Positions 44,462 through 56,020 of a stretch of 64,000 bases of DNA are shown in pieces. Position 1 is the stretch's first letter. Each line of letters starts with the position of its first letter. The stretch covers positions 37,669,211 through 37,733,210 of the forward strand of contig OX442314.1 of the NCBI GenBank assembly GCA_949358305.1, given 5' to 3'. The notes below the pieces were generated by a model, which ran no database searches, was not told the DNA's origin, and worked only from the letters and a program-made list of their open reading frames with translations. The translations under genes and the position numbers were made by a program. The DNA is from Strigamia acuminata. Its lineage: Eukaryota > Arthropoda > Chilopoda > Geophilomorpha > Linotaeniidae.

Positions 44462-46018
44462 TGCGGTGAGCCGGTGGCCACCGAGAAAGGGAAAAAGCCA
44501 ATTCCGCAATATTTGCTTTTATTATTTTATTTTCCTGTATTTTATCGAATTAAAAATATATCAAGTTCATTTTGACAATTAAAGTATTCTTTTTGAGATT
44601 TCCTGGAACTTTGCCAATTTTGTATAAGTCTATGTGAAAATCGGGTGATTCTACGCGTAAATTGAACTGTTAATTAATTATTATGTCTTATTTTGTTGAG
44701 CTATTTGACTTGTTACTTTAGTTGCTATTTGTGTTTCAATTACATTGTTTTGTCATTGTGCATTTTTATTGATAATTTATCATTTCCTATTAGATTGAAT
44801 AGTTTTAATATTGTTGTTACATTTTCATTTATATTTCAATATGATTGTATTTTTATTTGAGTGCATTGAACTGTTCCTCATTTGTGTAGTACCTTGCCCT
44901 GTTAATCCCTTAATTAGTGTGGGTTTTTCCCTACCTTGTGAGCGCTGTCTCATTGGCGCTCTGAACGCGTCGTATGCATTCTTTTGACTCTTTTCCTATT
45001 GTGTTAAAATAGAATAAACTTTAGTGTACTTTTTTTACCTCTCAAAGTGTAGTTGTGTCAGTTCTTCTCTCCAACGCCATCTTGAATTTTATCCAACATT
45101 TTCAAGTTACCAGACCATTTGTAACCAAGGACTTCGGAATTTGTTTGCTAGGTTTGAAATCAACTTTAAACTATTTCAAATTTAACAGTCTACAAAAGGA
45201 GCAATGTGGGTGGCTGCCAAAACAACCAGCCCACAAGCTGGAGCAGACGGGAAGTGTTTCCTGTCTCCAGGAGGAAAACTCCAGTCTTATGTCAAACCTT
45301 GTTCAAACCAGTCACTGTGAAATTTACTCCAGAAATACCGAAAACTGCTGCTAAATTTTATGGCCAATTTGCCAAGTTCTAAGACTCACCATTCTTGTGA
45401 TAACTCATTTGTTATCACGAGTTCCCATTCTTGCAACAATAAAGTTGTTGTTGCGAGATTCCCTTCTTGTGGCTAGACATTTTAGCGACGAGATTTCAGT
45501 TTAAACAATCCCGAGTGTCCGCCGTCAAGGTTGTCATTCGTGCCGGCGTGCCGAACGAAACCCGAGTCGTGGGTGCAGTCAAGGATTGGGAGTTCGTTTA
45601 AACAAATTTGTTTGCTCGCCATCAACGTCGTCGTCCACGCCGGCGTGCTGGTCGAAACCAGAGTCATGGGAGTAAATAAGATTTGTGAGAGTCGTGGAGA
45701 TTCAACAAAGTTAGTCGAAGTGTCGTAGAGTCGAACGTCTTTGCAGCCCGACTTTGTCTTGTTATCGATTGCGCCTGGCTTAGCCGCCATTTTGGACTAT
45801 TTGGTTCTCTCCTTTTCCGCTTGATGCGTTTGTTTGCCGTTGTGGTTTTGTTTGTTAATCTTAGACAGGTATACACATTTTGTATTATTTATTTATCCAT
45901 GTGATATTTAAGTGTATAATATTGTAAGTGTCATATTGTTATTTACCTTTATTGCATATTATTGTATTTTACTTTAATGAGCCTCTCTGCCTATATCAAC
46001 CTCTAAAAAGGACAAATA
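44462..46018 (+). mobile_element. Solo LTR of a third related gypsy family (element C)
   Basis: Starts TGCGGTGAGCCGGTGGCCACC and ends AAGGACA, flanked by the 5-bp repeat AATAC (44457-44461 and 46019-46023). The length is 1557 bp. It shares with LTR A the CAGCCCACAAGCT/GGAAGTGTTTCCTG block, hairpins GTGATAAC/GTTATCAC (45397-45404 with 45411-45418) and GCAACAA/TTGTTGC (45433-45439 with 45448-45454), a CTTGTGGCT ... AGCGACGAG hairpin, paired CpG-rich CGCCGTCAAGG and CGTGCCGGCGTGCCG blocks, and CGCCATTTT near 45787. No internal region or second LTR is present. Confidence 0.75.
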
Positions 46019-46023
46019 CAGCT

Positions 46024-46592
46024 TGGGACCTTTGACAGTTTATGTTTCTCATTTATTTTCAATTATTTACCCGTTTTTTTTGTGTATTTACCAGCGCCGA
46101 ACGACGACATTACGTTTCGAGCGCACGCCGATCGTACGATTGCCTGGGCCGCACATTTCCGACAGGTTCGCGGCGTCGACCGCTAATCGCCGATGAACGT
46201 CGCACGGACGTTCGCAGACAACGAGGAACGTCGCCGAAACGTTCGCGAAGGACGTGCAGCACAGAAAGCGCCCAGACGACGATTTGCACCATCTGGACTC
46301 GTGCGAGGCATTTTTTATATTTCCGAGGTTTATATTCCGAGGTTTAACGTTGTTTCTTTGCAAACACCACGGAAAACAAAAATGGCGGAATTATTTCCAA
46401 ACACGACAGAAAAAAAAATGGCGGAATACAGTGTATCATCGCTCGTTTAACAGATATTTGGAATTTTATTCATTTCATTTTTTTTTTTAATTTATCTAGC
46501 TTTTGCAGGAATTGTTAGTTGCTAGTTGCTAGTTGTTGGTCTGGTTCTGTAAGACTGCATTAATAATATGAGTGCAGCATTTACCATGACAT
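46024..46592. other. CpG-rich spacer
   Basis: Contains a CpG-rich stretch (46095-46300) and two AAAATGGCGGAAT copies (46379 and 46419), reminiscent of inverted LTR motifs. No gene I can support. Confidence 0.35.
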
Positions 46593-47230
46593 GAGGATAC
46601 CGCACGAATAAAGTACATAATTCTGGCTTACCGTCCCACCAAGGGGCCCGGCTCTCGCACGTGATGGCTGATGTGATCAAGTTTGTTACTAACTAAATGG
46701 CAGAGTAACTCTGATCAACGGCGAGAGTCCGGGGTGGTTTCGGTCAGCTACTGGGCGCAGAAATTATTAGCGATTGGTCCCGTGAAGGGCGTTTCCAGGG
46801 ACTCCAGAGTAAGCTATTGGAAGTATCGTATAATCTTGCACTGTCCCCGTCGTGCGGGCGGTTGGTCCCGGGAAGGGCGCCGCCCGAGCTCGCCCATAAT
46901 TGCAGTCGTCACGAGAGGATACCGTACGTAAATAACACGAAACATTATATCTGAACCGGCCGTCCCACCATGGGGCCCAGATTTCCGCGCGTCACCGCTG
47001 GTCAGAATTGGATAGTGTCACTTTTTCCAGTGGCGGAATCCCAGAGTGGTCTCAGCCGGTCCCCGGGCGCACGAATCATTCAATTACAGTAATAGGACCC
47101 ATAAAGTGAAATATAGAAAAGACTCATAAGGTCTGATGGTGACGCTGTCCCTATCGTGCCTTTCAGCCTATATCAAGTGGCCATCCCACCATGTGGCTCG
47201 GTTTTCTGGCTAAAATCCGGGACGGGCAAG
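46593..47230. repeat. Three-copy structured repeat with compensatory stems
   Basis: The core CGTCCCACCAWGGGGCCC (with variants) occurs at 46632, 46961 and 47182, with GAGGATACCG at 46593 and 46915 marking unit starts (period about 325). After each core comes a stem: GGCTCTCGC with GCGAGAGTC (46650-46658, 46721-46729), GATTTCCGC with GCGGAATC (46980-46988, 47033-47040, one bulge), and GGTTTT with AAAATC (47200-47205, 47212-47217). Primary sequences differ but pairing is kept. CGGGCGG/CCGCCCG adds another stem in copy 1. The function is unknown. Confidence 0.6.
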
Positions 47231-47758
47231 GCTGTGTCTTGATTTACAAACAAAATAGGCGACGATCCCACGTGGAACGTCGTCTACGGGGTCCTTGGCC
47301 CTCACTATCTAGCTTGCTGGGGATGAGGTGCCGGGGCCGACACCACGGTGCGGGTTTCCCAGGGCATAGGTCTTGCCCCTAGTGGCCAAAAATTAGCCTG
47401 ATTGTCCCTCGTTATCCGTTCCGTGCGAACCCCACCAGCCCTAGGGTCTCTGGGTCGCAGGAGCGGGGGACGATCAGGTGTACACACTTAGCCCTTGTGG
47501 ACGTTATGAAAACGCTGCTCGAGACCGGAAGGTTTCTGTGAGATATATCGCCGTCCCGGTTTCTCGCGGGCCTTGTCTCGGTTGGCCGACGGCTGCCCTT
47601 CACCTGCTTTGGACGTTGGCTAGTCTGTTCGGGGCGTAGACTAATTTAAATACAATGACTAGTGTAAAAATAATTCGTAAAATTGTTAAATTTTAAAATA
47701 TTTGAAAAAATGTTTCGATAAAATTCAACAATAATCTAGTTTATCCATACAAATTCAT
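47231..47758. other. GC-rich continuation of the structured repeat
   Basis: Rich in short inverted repeats (for example GCCGTC with GACGGC at about 47550-47592). No homologous second copy or gene was identified. Confidence 0.35.
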
Positions 47759-47989
47759 CTAACCCAATTTTATCTGTTTTAAATGATTTATTAGCTGTAC
47801 AAAATCTGCCACATATTTTGTGTTTGGTTTTGGTCTACGTTTAGACTGACGAACTGGAGACGGAAACCTTTTCCGCTTTTTAGATGGGATTGGAGGAGTT
47901 TCTTCCTCTTTTTCGTCAACTAAAATCTCAGTTTCCATAGGAACAGGTTCATTTATTAATTCATTTGAATTAGTATTATGGTCTGCCAT
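47759..47989 (-). CDS. Small charged ORF, unrecognised
   Basis: A minus-strand ORF of 76 aa from ATG to stop. It is acidic in the first half (DEKEEETPP) and basic in the middle (SKKRKRFPSPVRQSKRRPK), suggesting a nuclear or retroelement-linker-like peptide, and ends HLKQIKLG. No domain is recognised and no splice partners were found. It may be a chance or relic ORF. Confidence 0.3.
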   Translation of the reverse strand: MADHNTNSNELINEPVPMETEILVDEKEEETPPIPSKKRKRFPSPVRQSKRRPKPNTKYVADFVQLINHLKQIKLG

Positions 47990-48927
47990 CCATTCTGGGG
48001 TGGCGTTATTCCTTTATTCTTCCACTGATTCTTGGTCTTGATTTGCAGGTCTTGAGGAGCCGGGTTATTTTGGGGGACCCTATCCGAAATGTGTCCACTC
48101 CCCGGGGGATTGAGTACCTAGGGAGCTAAGGTTATCTTATTATACATGTTAATTTTTGGGGAAAAACCCGGGCGAGCATTATGCCCGTTTTGCTAGAGCG
48201 GGTCGGCCACTCTTGCATTTAGAGTTTCCACTTTTTTTGCGCTCTTTTGCTGGCGTTGGTGTCTGGAGTGTCCCCGGCTCCAGCAACTTTTCTTTAGGGC
48301 TGTACCTGTACATTTTCGAATCTTCAACTACAACTTTTGAATCTTTTGACTGGAGTCGTGTCCCAACCAATGTCATCCTCTACGACCCATCAGGTCCGCT
48401 AACCATCAGTTGTCAACAATGGCAGGCGATTCACAACTGTCTGACGGGAGCAAGGATATATTTCCCTCATACGTTATTACGGTGGGACCCACCCAGAATG
48501 CAGCAACTGGTTACGGACTCTTGTGGCCCCACTGTACTATACTTTGCCCGACGCTACGTTTTTTCGGATTGGATTCCAGCTCTGCCTGGAACAATTCGAA
48601 TATAGGAATGAGAGGAACATTTTTTACAAATGACCTCGTTTCAGCCACGGCGGTTTCAAACCCCGTGCTCTTCGGTTCTCGTTGCATTTTAAAGCGATGG
48701 AGAATGAAAGGAGAGACAAACACAGTGTAGTGTTCTCTGCTAGAGATTTATTTCGCAAGTGACTAACAAAGTCTCAATAACAATACATCAGCACCGTAAC
48801 TCGAGATTGAAACAATAGGAACGAGACATCCGTATGTTATATTACAGACTAGGGTGGTATAAGGCAAGGTGATAATAAAATTTGGCAAAACTATTTATCT
48901 CAACATTGACTCGATTCTATTTTCTAG
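47990..48927. other. Unassigned region upstream of the four-exon ORF
   Basis: The open frame at 48156-48605 has no recognised domain. The region may contain promoter or early exons of the gene at 48928, but I cannot define them. Confidence 0.35.
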
Positions 48928-49486
48928 CCGTCTCGGACCTCGCACCCGACCGCTTCGCGACTCGTCTCACGTCTCAAATCTCCCGATCGCGTTCAACGTC
49001 TTTCGACTGACCGACCAACTCGTTGTAAGAAAATATAACAATCCTTAATATATAAACACAATCAAAATTAATTCTAACGTCTTTTTGCAGTTGACAACGT
49101 CTCGAAACCGGGTTTGTGATTCCCTTCTCGTACAAACGTCGTGCGAATCTCAACAAATCGACGGTAATTTTCTCTTAACTCGATAAAAAAACCTAAGTAT
49201 AATTTAAGTCTAATCGAATCTTTCCATTTCAGATCCACTAAATCACCATTCGAATAGTGATCTCATCTTATCTGACGAACCCAGCCATCAGATAAGTTTT
49301 CAAATTAATGCTAGTTAAATTAACAGTTATTAAAAACTCAACATTATTTTCCAGATTCTCAGGACTGTAAATACAACTCGGATTCGATACGACTTCAAAC
49401 CTTCGAACTTCTTCAGAAATCAACGGATTTTCACGGAATTGTAAGTAGAAAATATCTAACATATTCTCCTCTCCTTTTCTTAGTGA
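48928..49486 (+). CDS. Multi-exon orphan reading frame (5' partial)
   Basis: Four exon-like blocks 48928-49024, 49091-49163, 49233-49295 and 49355-49440 are separated by introns of 66, 69 and 59 bases, all GT-AG with pyrimidine-rich 3' ends. They join with consistent phases (0, 1, 1) into one open frame of 106 codons. A fourth intron (GTAAGT to TTAG, 49441-49483) leads to an immediate TGA at 49484-49486. The peptide is Ser/Arg/Asp-rich (RPLRDSSHVSNLP, SRNRVCDSLL, HHSNSDLILSDEPSHQ, SIRLQTFELLQKS), and I do not recognise it. Four consecutive frame-preserving introns are unlikely by chance. Whether it is a living gene or the 3' part of a longer one is open. Confidence 0.5.
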
Positions 49487-50340
49487 GAATTTGACGGCAT
49501 GGGAAAAATATCCTATTTTCCTTCCTTTTGCATCGTCCATGTTGCGAGGCAATTCGCAACAACGTCACAGATCGTGACTGGATGCGCCACGCGCACCCGC
49601 TAGACTTGCGCCATCAAATTTTGTTCGAGATTGTTCAAAGAAAACTTGAACCATTCGAGGCAGATGACCAAGGAACATCCAGTGCCATAGTGTGAACTTT
49701 ATATTTTATGGACATTTTTGTGTTTGTTTTTTTTTAGAAAATAGTGAAAAACCAAAAAAAAGTATTATAATGAAGAAAATCCAAAAAATGTTTGCATTTT
49801 TATACGTATAAGCAGAACTTACCCAATCAGGAGACTGGGACTCAATTTTCCTTATAGTCAGTTACAATTAACAAATCCTTTGGGGACCTAACCTTATGGT
49901 GGATACTATAGTTAAGATTGCCAAACCTGCTTTCTTTTATTTTCATCTACTGATCTCAAGAGACGCTCCGACTCCTGCTTAATGGGGGGATAGTAGCTAA
50001 ATAACAATAAAGGGACTCAGTTAACTGTTCTTCTCTCGCCTAGAGACTCCCCCCAGTTTTCTGGGGGGGGGGGGGGGGGGAGAAAGATCTAAGTCCTGCA
50101 AATTTCTTTACTAACTTTTATCAGTTGAACTCATATTTTGAAAGGTCCCAAGGACTGGTTTACTAACCGAGATAATTCAAGGCAGTTTTCCAATGTATAA
50201 GAATGAATTGTTACCTTCTTTTACTACGTTTTTCTTTTACTTTTACCACTTCATTGAAAGCCCTGAAAACTTTGGGATTTTATTTTAAAGTCCATCGTGT
50301 TTTAAAAGTTTTTAGAATGGGGAACGAACGAACATAACCG
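49487..50340. other. Spacer with an 18-G run
   Basis: No gene. An uninterrupted run of 18 G (50063-50080) follows CCCCCC and AGTTTTCT, so the strand can form a C/G hairpin or a G-quadruplex. Confidence 0.6.
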
Positions 50341-50666
50341 CAACTGGGGGACAACGTGCCCGGGTACGAGGGGTTCACCACGACCGCCACCGATGAGATC
50401 ACAGCAGACGATCTATGTGCGACCAGAGTAATTCAGTATTCTTCGGGTCGAGACGCTAGACACCAATCTTAGTCCACTGCGATTGCCACCGGTGCGGCCC
50501 GATGAATTCGAACGCGACACCTGGCTCGCTCGGGATCGCTTGGTACCAAGTGCTCAGTCACAACCGTCGTCAATGTGGTGGCCAAACATCCAAACACCCG
50601 TCCGAGTCAGCCAACCTGACTACATATTTTGCTTCGATGCAGTTTTCAGGTTCCATTATCGGACGC

Positions 50667-50688
50667 AGCACTTGGGGGCCCAGCCGGA
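50667..50688 (+). other. LTR end and primer-binding-site relic
   Basis: GCACTTGGGGGCCCAGCCGG resembles the LTR/PBS junction of element A (CACTTGGGGGCCCGTCC). CpG-rich sequence lies upstream and a CGCCATTTTCTCG motif downstream (50730), as in the related LTRs. It is probably the remains of another gypsy copy. Confidence 0.45.
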
Positions 50689-50784
50689 ATTCCAATTGTT
50701 TAAATTGTATTTTTGTCAGTTAGCGTTACCCGCCATTTTCTCGTCTTTCTTTGTACTTTCTCATTGTTCTGTTCTTCACCAAAT

Positions 50785-50889
50785 ATGGCGACTCCGCTAC
50801 AGAAGAAGCGATCAAGAGGAAGACCTGCAAAAAGAATAGTTGCGGAAGAGCAACCAACGCTGGAACAGGAATCATCACCGTTTAACTGA
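50785..50889 (+). other. Short basic ORF downstream of the PBS relic
   Basis: A 34-aa ORF beginning MATPLQKKRSRGRPAKR, with an AT-hook-like RGRP core, about 110 bases after the PBS-like sequence. The position fits the start of a gag gene truncated by a stop. Very short; treat as a relic. Confidence 0.3.
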
Positions 50890-51357
50890 CAGTTCGAGTT
50901 TAATATTCCGACTGAAGTGATTGTTCCAAGCAACAAAAAAATGACTTGAACCAAGCAATGCAAGTTCAGTGTTATTTAAAAAAAACAAGTAACAACACGA
51001 TATTGAAAAAATAGCGACTACCAGGAGGAAATCTATAAACCCAGAAATATAACACAATTTTTAAAAAAAAATATATGAAAGTGAGATGTCAAAATTCTCC
51101 CATGTACTCCACGCCCTTACGCCAAACAAAATAATTGCTGTCAGTAAGAAGGCGCAATTCTGTTTATTAAAGCATTAGCAAGTTTTTGAATTGTTCTAAG
51201 ACAAACTGAGGACCGTTGTCGGAGGTTATTGTTGCTAAAATTTAAGCCCCACACATGCCGTGCCCGTTATTGACCATGAAAACGTTTCCGGTTTGGTCAT
51301 GTTTGATGTTGGACAGTTTTTTCCGGCTGGAAATATCGCGCTTAGACGCCGTATAGT
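50890..51357. other. Spacer, nothing recognised
   Basis: AT-rich at first, then 51190-51357 resembles degraded coding DNA upstream of the Copia relic, but no motif can be named. Confidence 0.35.
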
Positions 51358-53335
51358 TTGCCAAAAATCGATTGTCCGCCTCCTTGCGGGTCGTCTTCAT
51401 CAACAGTGATTGAACGCCTTACAGATCAAAACTACTTCTTGTGGAAGATGAGAATTAGAACTGTGTTAAAGATGAAGGATTTATGGGAGCCAACAATTGA
51501 GCAAGATGAACCCGAGAAGGGACGCCAAGGACAGGCGAATTATGGTCAGATGAGGGCCATATGGGATAGTTGGAGGAAGTAAAATAGTGAGGCCATGAAT
51601 TTATTGGTACTTCCTCTATCAGCGGAACAGGCGGTTCGTTTTGGAACAGAAACGAATGCCAAGAGATTGTGGCAGGCTCTTGAGGAAGATATGGGGCCAA
51701 AAAATGAGTATGAGATTGTCAGGTGCGGGGTTGAACTTGCGAAACTGAAGATGCAAGACAAGGAATCTGTAGATGAATATCTGAACCGAGTCCAAGACAT
51801 AGCAAATAAAGGGGCCAAATTAGGAAAGGTTTTTTCGAAGGAGGAGTTGATTGCACATATGTCTGGGGGATTGAGACCCGAGTTTGACAACAACGTGCGG
51901 ATATTTGAAGGGCAGAAGAATGAGTTGATCCTAGCGGAAGCCTGAATGACTTTACGTGCAGAGGAAGATAGATTACGAGAAAGAAAGAAGACTGCACCCG
52001 GAAACGAGAGTGCGCACAAAGCGCGAGCCAAAGGAAAAACGAATGTGGAGTGTTATAACTGCCACAAGAGAGGACACTATGCGAGGGACTGTTGGACGAA
52101 ACCTCAAGCTGAAGGAAATGCGACAGGACCACGAGGTCAAGGTGAAGCGACGAAACCATTTGCGAGGGACAAAGGCCAAAAACCGACAGAGCACTCGGCA
52201 CGATGCGAGGAGCGACGACCGCGTGAATACACGTGTAATGCACGAGTTATTGGGCTGAATCAGCAGGAAAGCCAACCCGAAGAAGAGCAAAGGTTACTTG
52301 ATTCGGGGGCCACGAGCCATATGGTGTCGACCCGAGACTAATTTCAAACCTTTGAGCCATATCCACAGAGCGTGGGGCTAGCCAGTGGGGAAATGGAAAC
52401 GCAGTCACCGGGGCGTGGTCAAATGATAGTCGAAGAAAGGGATTCGGGAAACAGGCTGAAATTGAAGAATGTTTTGCATATTCCCGAATTATTGACGAAT
52501 TTACTATCGGTGCCAAAAATTGTGGACGCAGGTTTAACTGTGACCTTTATGAAGCGATCAAGAAGGAAATGAGGTAATGACTGCACAACGAGTTGAAGAT
52601 AAATTTGTCATAACGGAAGCATGCGGTCAAGAATCTGATTCGAGTCAAGCAGTTGAGACAGCACAAGTTGCACAAGCGCCGACGCGTGCATTATGGCACA
52701 AACGATTGGGACATCCAAATTACAGAGTCGTGGAGGAGATGGACAGGTTGAACCTTGTCAGAGGGCTAAAGTTGGGTCCGGAATTGCAGCCAGAACTTTG
52801 CACAGATTGCGTGAAGGGGAAAATGACAAGAATTTTGCACAAAAGAGTCGACTCACTGCAGTCCAAACGCATAATGGAGCTTTTCTATGCGGATTTGATG
52901 GGACCCATGCCTACGGAGTCTCTAGGAGGAGGCGAGGTATATTCTGACAATGGTGGACAACCATAGTCGTATGGTTTTTGTGCAACTTTTGGCGCGAAAG
53001 GACCAAGCTGCACAAATGATTAAGGACGTTTTGACGTTGAACGAGGTGCAAACGGACAAACGCATAAAGCGTCTTCGTACGGGCAATGGCGGAGAGTTTC
53101 TGAATCGTGAGATGGAAGTTTTTGCGTCAGAAGGGGATTCGACACAAGTTGACGACCCCCTGGACACCAGAGCAAAGGCGTCGCAGAGCGGATGAACAGA
53201 ACGTTGGTTGAGACAATGAGAACTCTAATGTTGGATTCGACGTTGCCCACGAGGTTTCGGGGCGAGGCTGTTCTCACGGCTGCATACCTGCGCAACAGAT
53301 GCAAGACCCGAGTACGTATTTATGCATTGCAGCAC
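51358..53335 (+). pseudogene. Ty1/Copia retrotransposon relic (gag to integrase)
   Basis: The order is Copia-type: gag (IERLTDQNYFLWKMRIRTVL; RLWQALEEDMG; KESVDEYLNRVQDI), CCHC knuckle CYNCHKRGHYARDC (about 52054), protease LLDSGATSHMV (about 52295), the GAG-pre-integrase HHCC domain (LWHKRLGHPNYR...CTDCVKGK) and integrase pieces (DNHSRMVFVQLL, RTGNGGEFLN, AERMNRTL, LRNRCKTR). Stops at 51580-51582, 51943-51945 and 52339-52341 and several frameshifts break it into at least six frames. RT, RNase H and both LTRs are missing; similarity stops at about 53315. It is an old, dead, 3'-truncated copy. Confidence 0.88.
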
Positions 53336-53397
53336 ATCTAAAGAATCTGTGTAGATCACCACTCTTTCGTGTCTACAGTCTAACACGCTGCAGTGTT
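53320..53397. repeat. 78-bp dispersed palindromic repeat, copy 1
   Basis: TTATGCATTGCAGCACATC to CGCTGCAGTGTT is repeated at 62018-62095 with few differences. Nested complementarity exists (GCAGC with GCTGC, GTAGA with TCTAC). The flanks differ abruptly, so the 78 bases are the mobile or duplicated unit. Confidence 0.75.
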
Positions 53398-53999
53398 TTC
53401 CTTTAGTAGAATAGATTGTTACAATATGGTTGGTTGTTTTAGGTTAGGTTAGGTTACAAACAAATAAAACATTATACAGCGCCTTGATATCAACATCTAG
53501 TATATCATTGATCATTTCTAATATAGTGGAGCGAACTTTGCTTTCTCTTTTCTCAATTTCCTCCACCCTCATTTCCGCCATTTCGTCAGTGGCCCCACCA
53601 ACTCTGCAGTATAGTGCAGTTGGCTACACACTACAGAATAGTACAGGTGTCTATTGGCTACACAGTGCAGAATGACTAAGAAATTAACTGTTGGAGCTAT
53701 ACAGAAAAGTCTAGAAGGTAATTCTACCTTTTACGACAGCTTGATGAGATCATAGTCTGATTTAGCTAAAACCTCAGTCTTTGTGAAACTTGTCACTGAA
53801 AATATATATAGCCGCGTAGATGCTTATTTGTACTTCGACATTTTTAACTTCGAATCTGAATTCTAAGGACCATTTTCAAGGGAACTATTTCTCCCATGTT
53901 CACTTCTTCGAATGGTCTACTTCTCCGACAATCGGTTCCCGAATGGCTCATTTTATCAAAATTCCAATTTTGCACTAAAACTTCGAATAAACGTCGCAT
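53398..53999. other. Spacer, no gene seen
   Basis: Contains short direct repeats of TACAGAATAGTACAG type near 53630. No coding sequence is recognised. Confidence 0.4.
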
Positions 54000-54839
54000 T
54001 AGTGTTGTGTCGAACGCAAACTATTAGTTCGCGTTCGCGAACTAAGTTCGTTAGTTCGCGAACGAAGATCGCGAACTAGTTCACTTTTCTAAGTGAACGA
54101 AAAAAACGAACTTAGTTCGTTTTTTGAAGCGAACGTGAACGAAGTTCGCGTTCACTTTGGGGCCCGACTACCGGTAATTGTCGGACGTTAGCCGTCGATT
54201 GTCGGTCGGACGTTTTCGCCTCTCGCGCCCGTCAACCGTCGATTGGCGGGCGTTAGCCGTCGTTTGGCGGGTGTTAGCTGTCGATTGTCGGCCGGACCTT
54301 TTCGCCTCTCGCGCTTGTCGATTGTTGATTGTTGGCCGGACGTTTTCGGCTTTATTTACTTTATTTACAGAATAAAAGCATTTGAAAATTTTATCACACT
54401 AGTGTTTCTAGTTTTATTACACTTGTGTTTGCAGTGACTTTTAATTTTTTAACACTAGTGTAATAAAATTTTAAAATACATTTATTCTGTAAATAACACT
54501 TTTTTAATTAACATAACATTATTTTATTTACAAATTATAATAAAAATCATCAAACCAAATCAACAAATAAAATAACATTAAACATTAAACGTCCGGCCAA
54601 CAATCGACAATCGACGGGCACGAGAGGCAAAAACGTCCAGCCGACGTTTTATGTGACAGCCAATTAAAAAATTTTGAAAATTTTAAAAAGCGAACTGAAC
54701 TATTGGTTCAAGTTCGCGAACTAGAACTTAGTTCACTTTGAAAAATTTTTTAGTGAACGAGAACTAGTTCAGTAAGTTCACACGGTGATGAACGCGAACT
54801 TGAACTAGTTCGCGATTTGGTGAACGAGATACAACACTG
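54000..54839. mobile_element. hAT-type foldback MITE
   Basis: The ends TAGTGTTG and CAACACTG (one mismatch) are flanked by 8-bp near-duplicates CGTCGCAT (53992-53999) and CGTCGCAC (54840-54847). Long inverted halves carry many GTTCGCGAAC palindromes and a CpG-rich block (GTCGATTGTCGG and inverse) repeated in opposite orientation around 54180-54360 and 54590-54645. No transposase. CAGTGTTG with an 8-bp duplication is hAT-like. Confidence 0.75.
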
Positions 54840-55459
54840 CGTCGCACACACTTTCGCAACTCGAAAAGCGTCACGTCGAGCTGATGAGCGAAATCCAGTC
54901 GGAAGATTTTCATTTGCCAACAGGTGCAATCCAAATGTTGGATGGCTGAGCGGGCTATGGAAATTGTTTGGTCACACTGACAAAGACATGGAGGAAAGCT
55001 GCAAATCATGGCGAGAAAAAAGCTGCTTGTTAAAATTAGATTTAAATGAGTAAGGAAAGAAACTGGCAAATGTGTTTAAGTTGTCATTTTGTAGACAGAA
55101 CAGCGAGTACCAAACTCTTGAAAAATTATGGCAGCAGTAGCCAAAGAAAGAGAGTTCAAAGATAAGAAAGCTCAGTTCTTCGGTAAACTGTGTCCTGAAG
55201 TACTTTATATCAGATAGTGACTGAGGACAATATAGCCAAGTCAGTGTTCAAGTACATCAGATTCACAAAGAGCACAGTAAAGGGGTTTCGCCATTAACTG
55301 AAATTAAAGATTTGCATTTGATTGCTAAATTTGTATCAGATTACATGCATCTTTCTTGTTGGGTGTGACTACACGAATGAGGCATTTATTATTAGCAGGT
55401 GTTGAAAGTGGTTTCAGGTGTAAAAACAAAAAAAAACATACTGCAATTCACTATCCGCC
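54840..55459. other. Spacer, no firm gene
   Basis: Open frames are short and lack domains. 55200-55400 may be older transposase sequence belonging to the MULE relic that follows. Confidence 0.35.
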
Positions 55460-55577
55460 TAAAACTGAAACCACAATTAATTTTCAACACGCAAGTGGCA
55501 TTGATGGCATTGCGCGCACAACAAACTCAGTGGAAGGATGGCATCACGGTTTGCAGTTGCGTTTTTGTGTGTCCTGA
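55460..55577 (+). pseudogene. MULE-type transposase relic
   Basis: The frame contains INFQHASGIDGIARTTNSVE then GWHHGLQL. RTTNSVEGWH fits the RTNN.VEGWH motif seen in animal MULE transposases and FLYWCH-linked relatives. Only this small piece is recognisable before the stop at 55575-55577. Confidence 0.6.
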
Positions 55578-56020
55578 TTCCACAACTGCATTCAACTTCA
55601 ATCCATCCAAATACAAGCAAGAAACATCACATATTACTAGTACATTTTAGTGTGATTTAACCACTGACAAATAGGAATTCTACCTATAATTAGTATTTTT
55701 GCAATCCAAATTACAGGGATGCCAAGCTGGGGTTTTGTGTCGCGTCACAGTTCATAACAAGGTATTCCGATTTGTACGATGTTGAAGGACGAAAGGGAGT
55801 TTATGTGTAGGTGCAGCAGGATGGTTGGTTGCATTAAAGAGGCATTGTTAAGGAATGTGGAGTTGGCCCACTATGATGTGGGGGCGGAAGTGATGGTAGA
55901 AAGACGAGTCTTCCTTCATACAGGGGGCAGTGTTGCTGCAACAGGCAAAGGGGTTGGTCTGCATATGCATCACGATGATTTCGGAAAAGCAGAGTCTGCC
56001 CCTGGCGAGATCGGGGTAAC

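Noticed and set aside
46593-47640. Ribosomal DNA or tRNA cluster
   Set aside because: No 18S/28S/5S core or tRNA box B sequence is recognisable.
49268-49552. Minus-strand 94-codon ORF opposite the four-exon frame
   Set aside because: The plus strand has four canonical introns with pyrimidine tracts; the minus frame runs through them and is better explained as a shadow.
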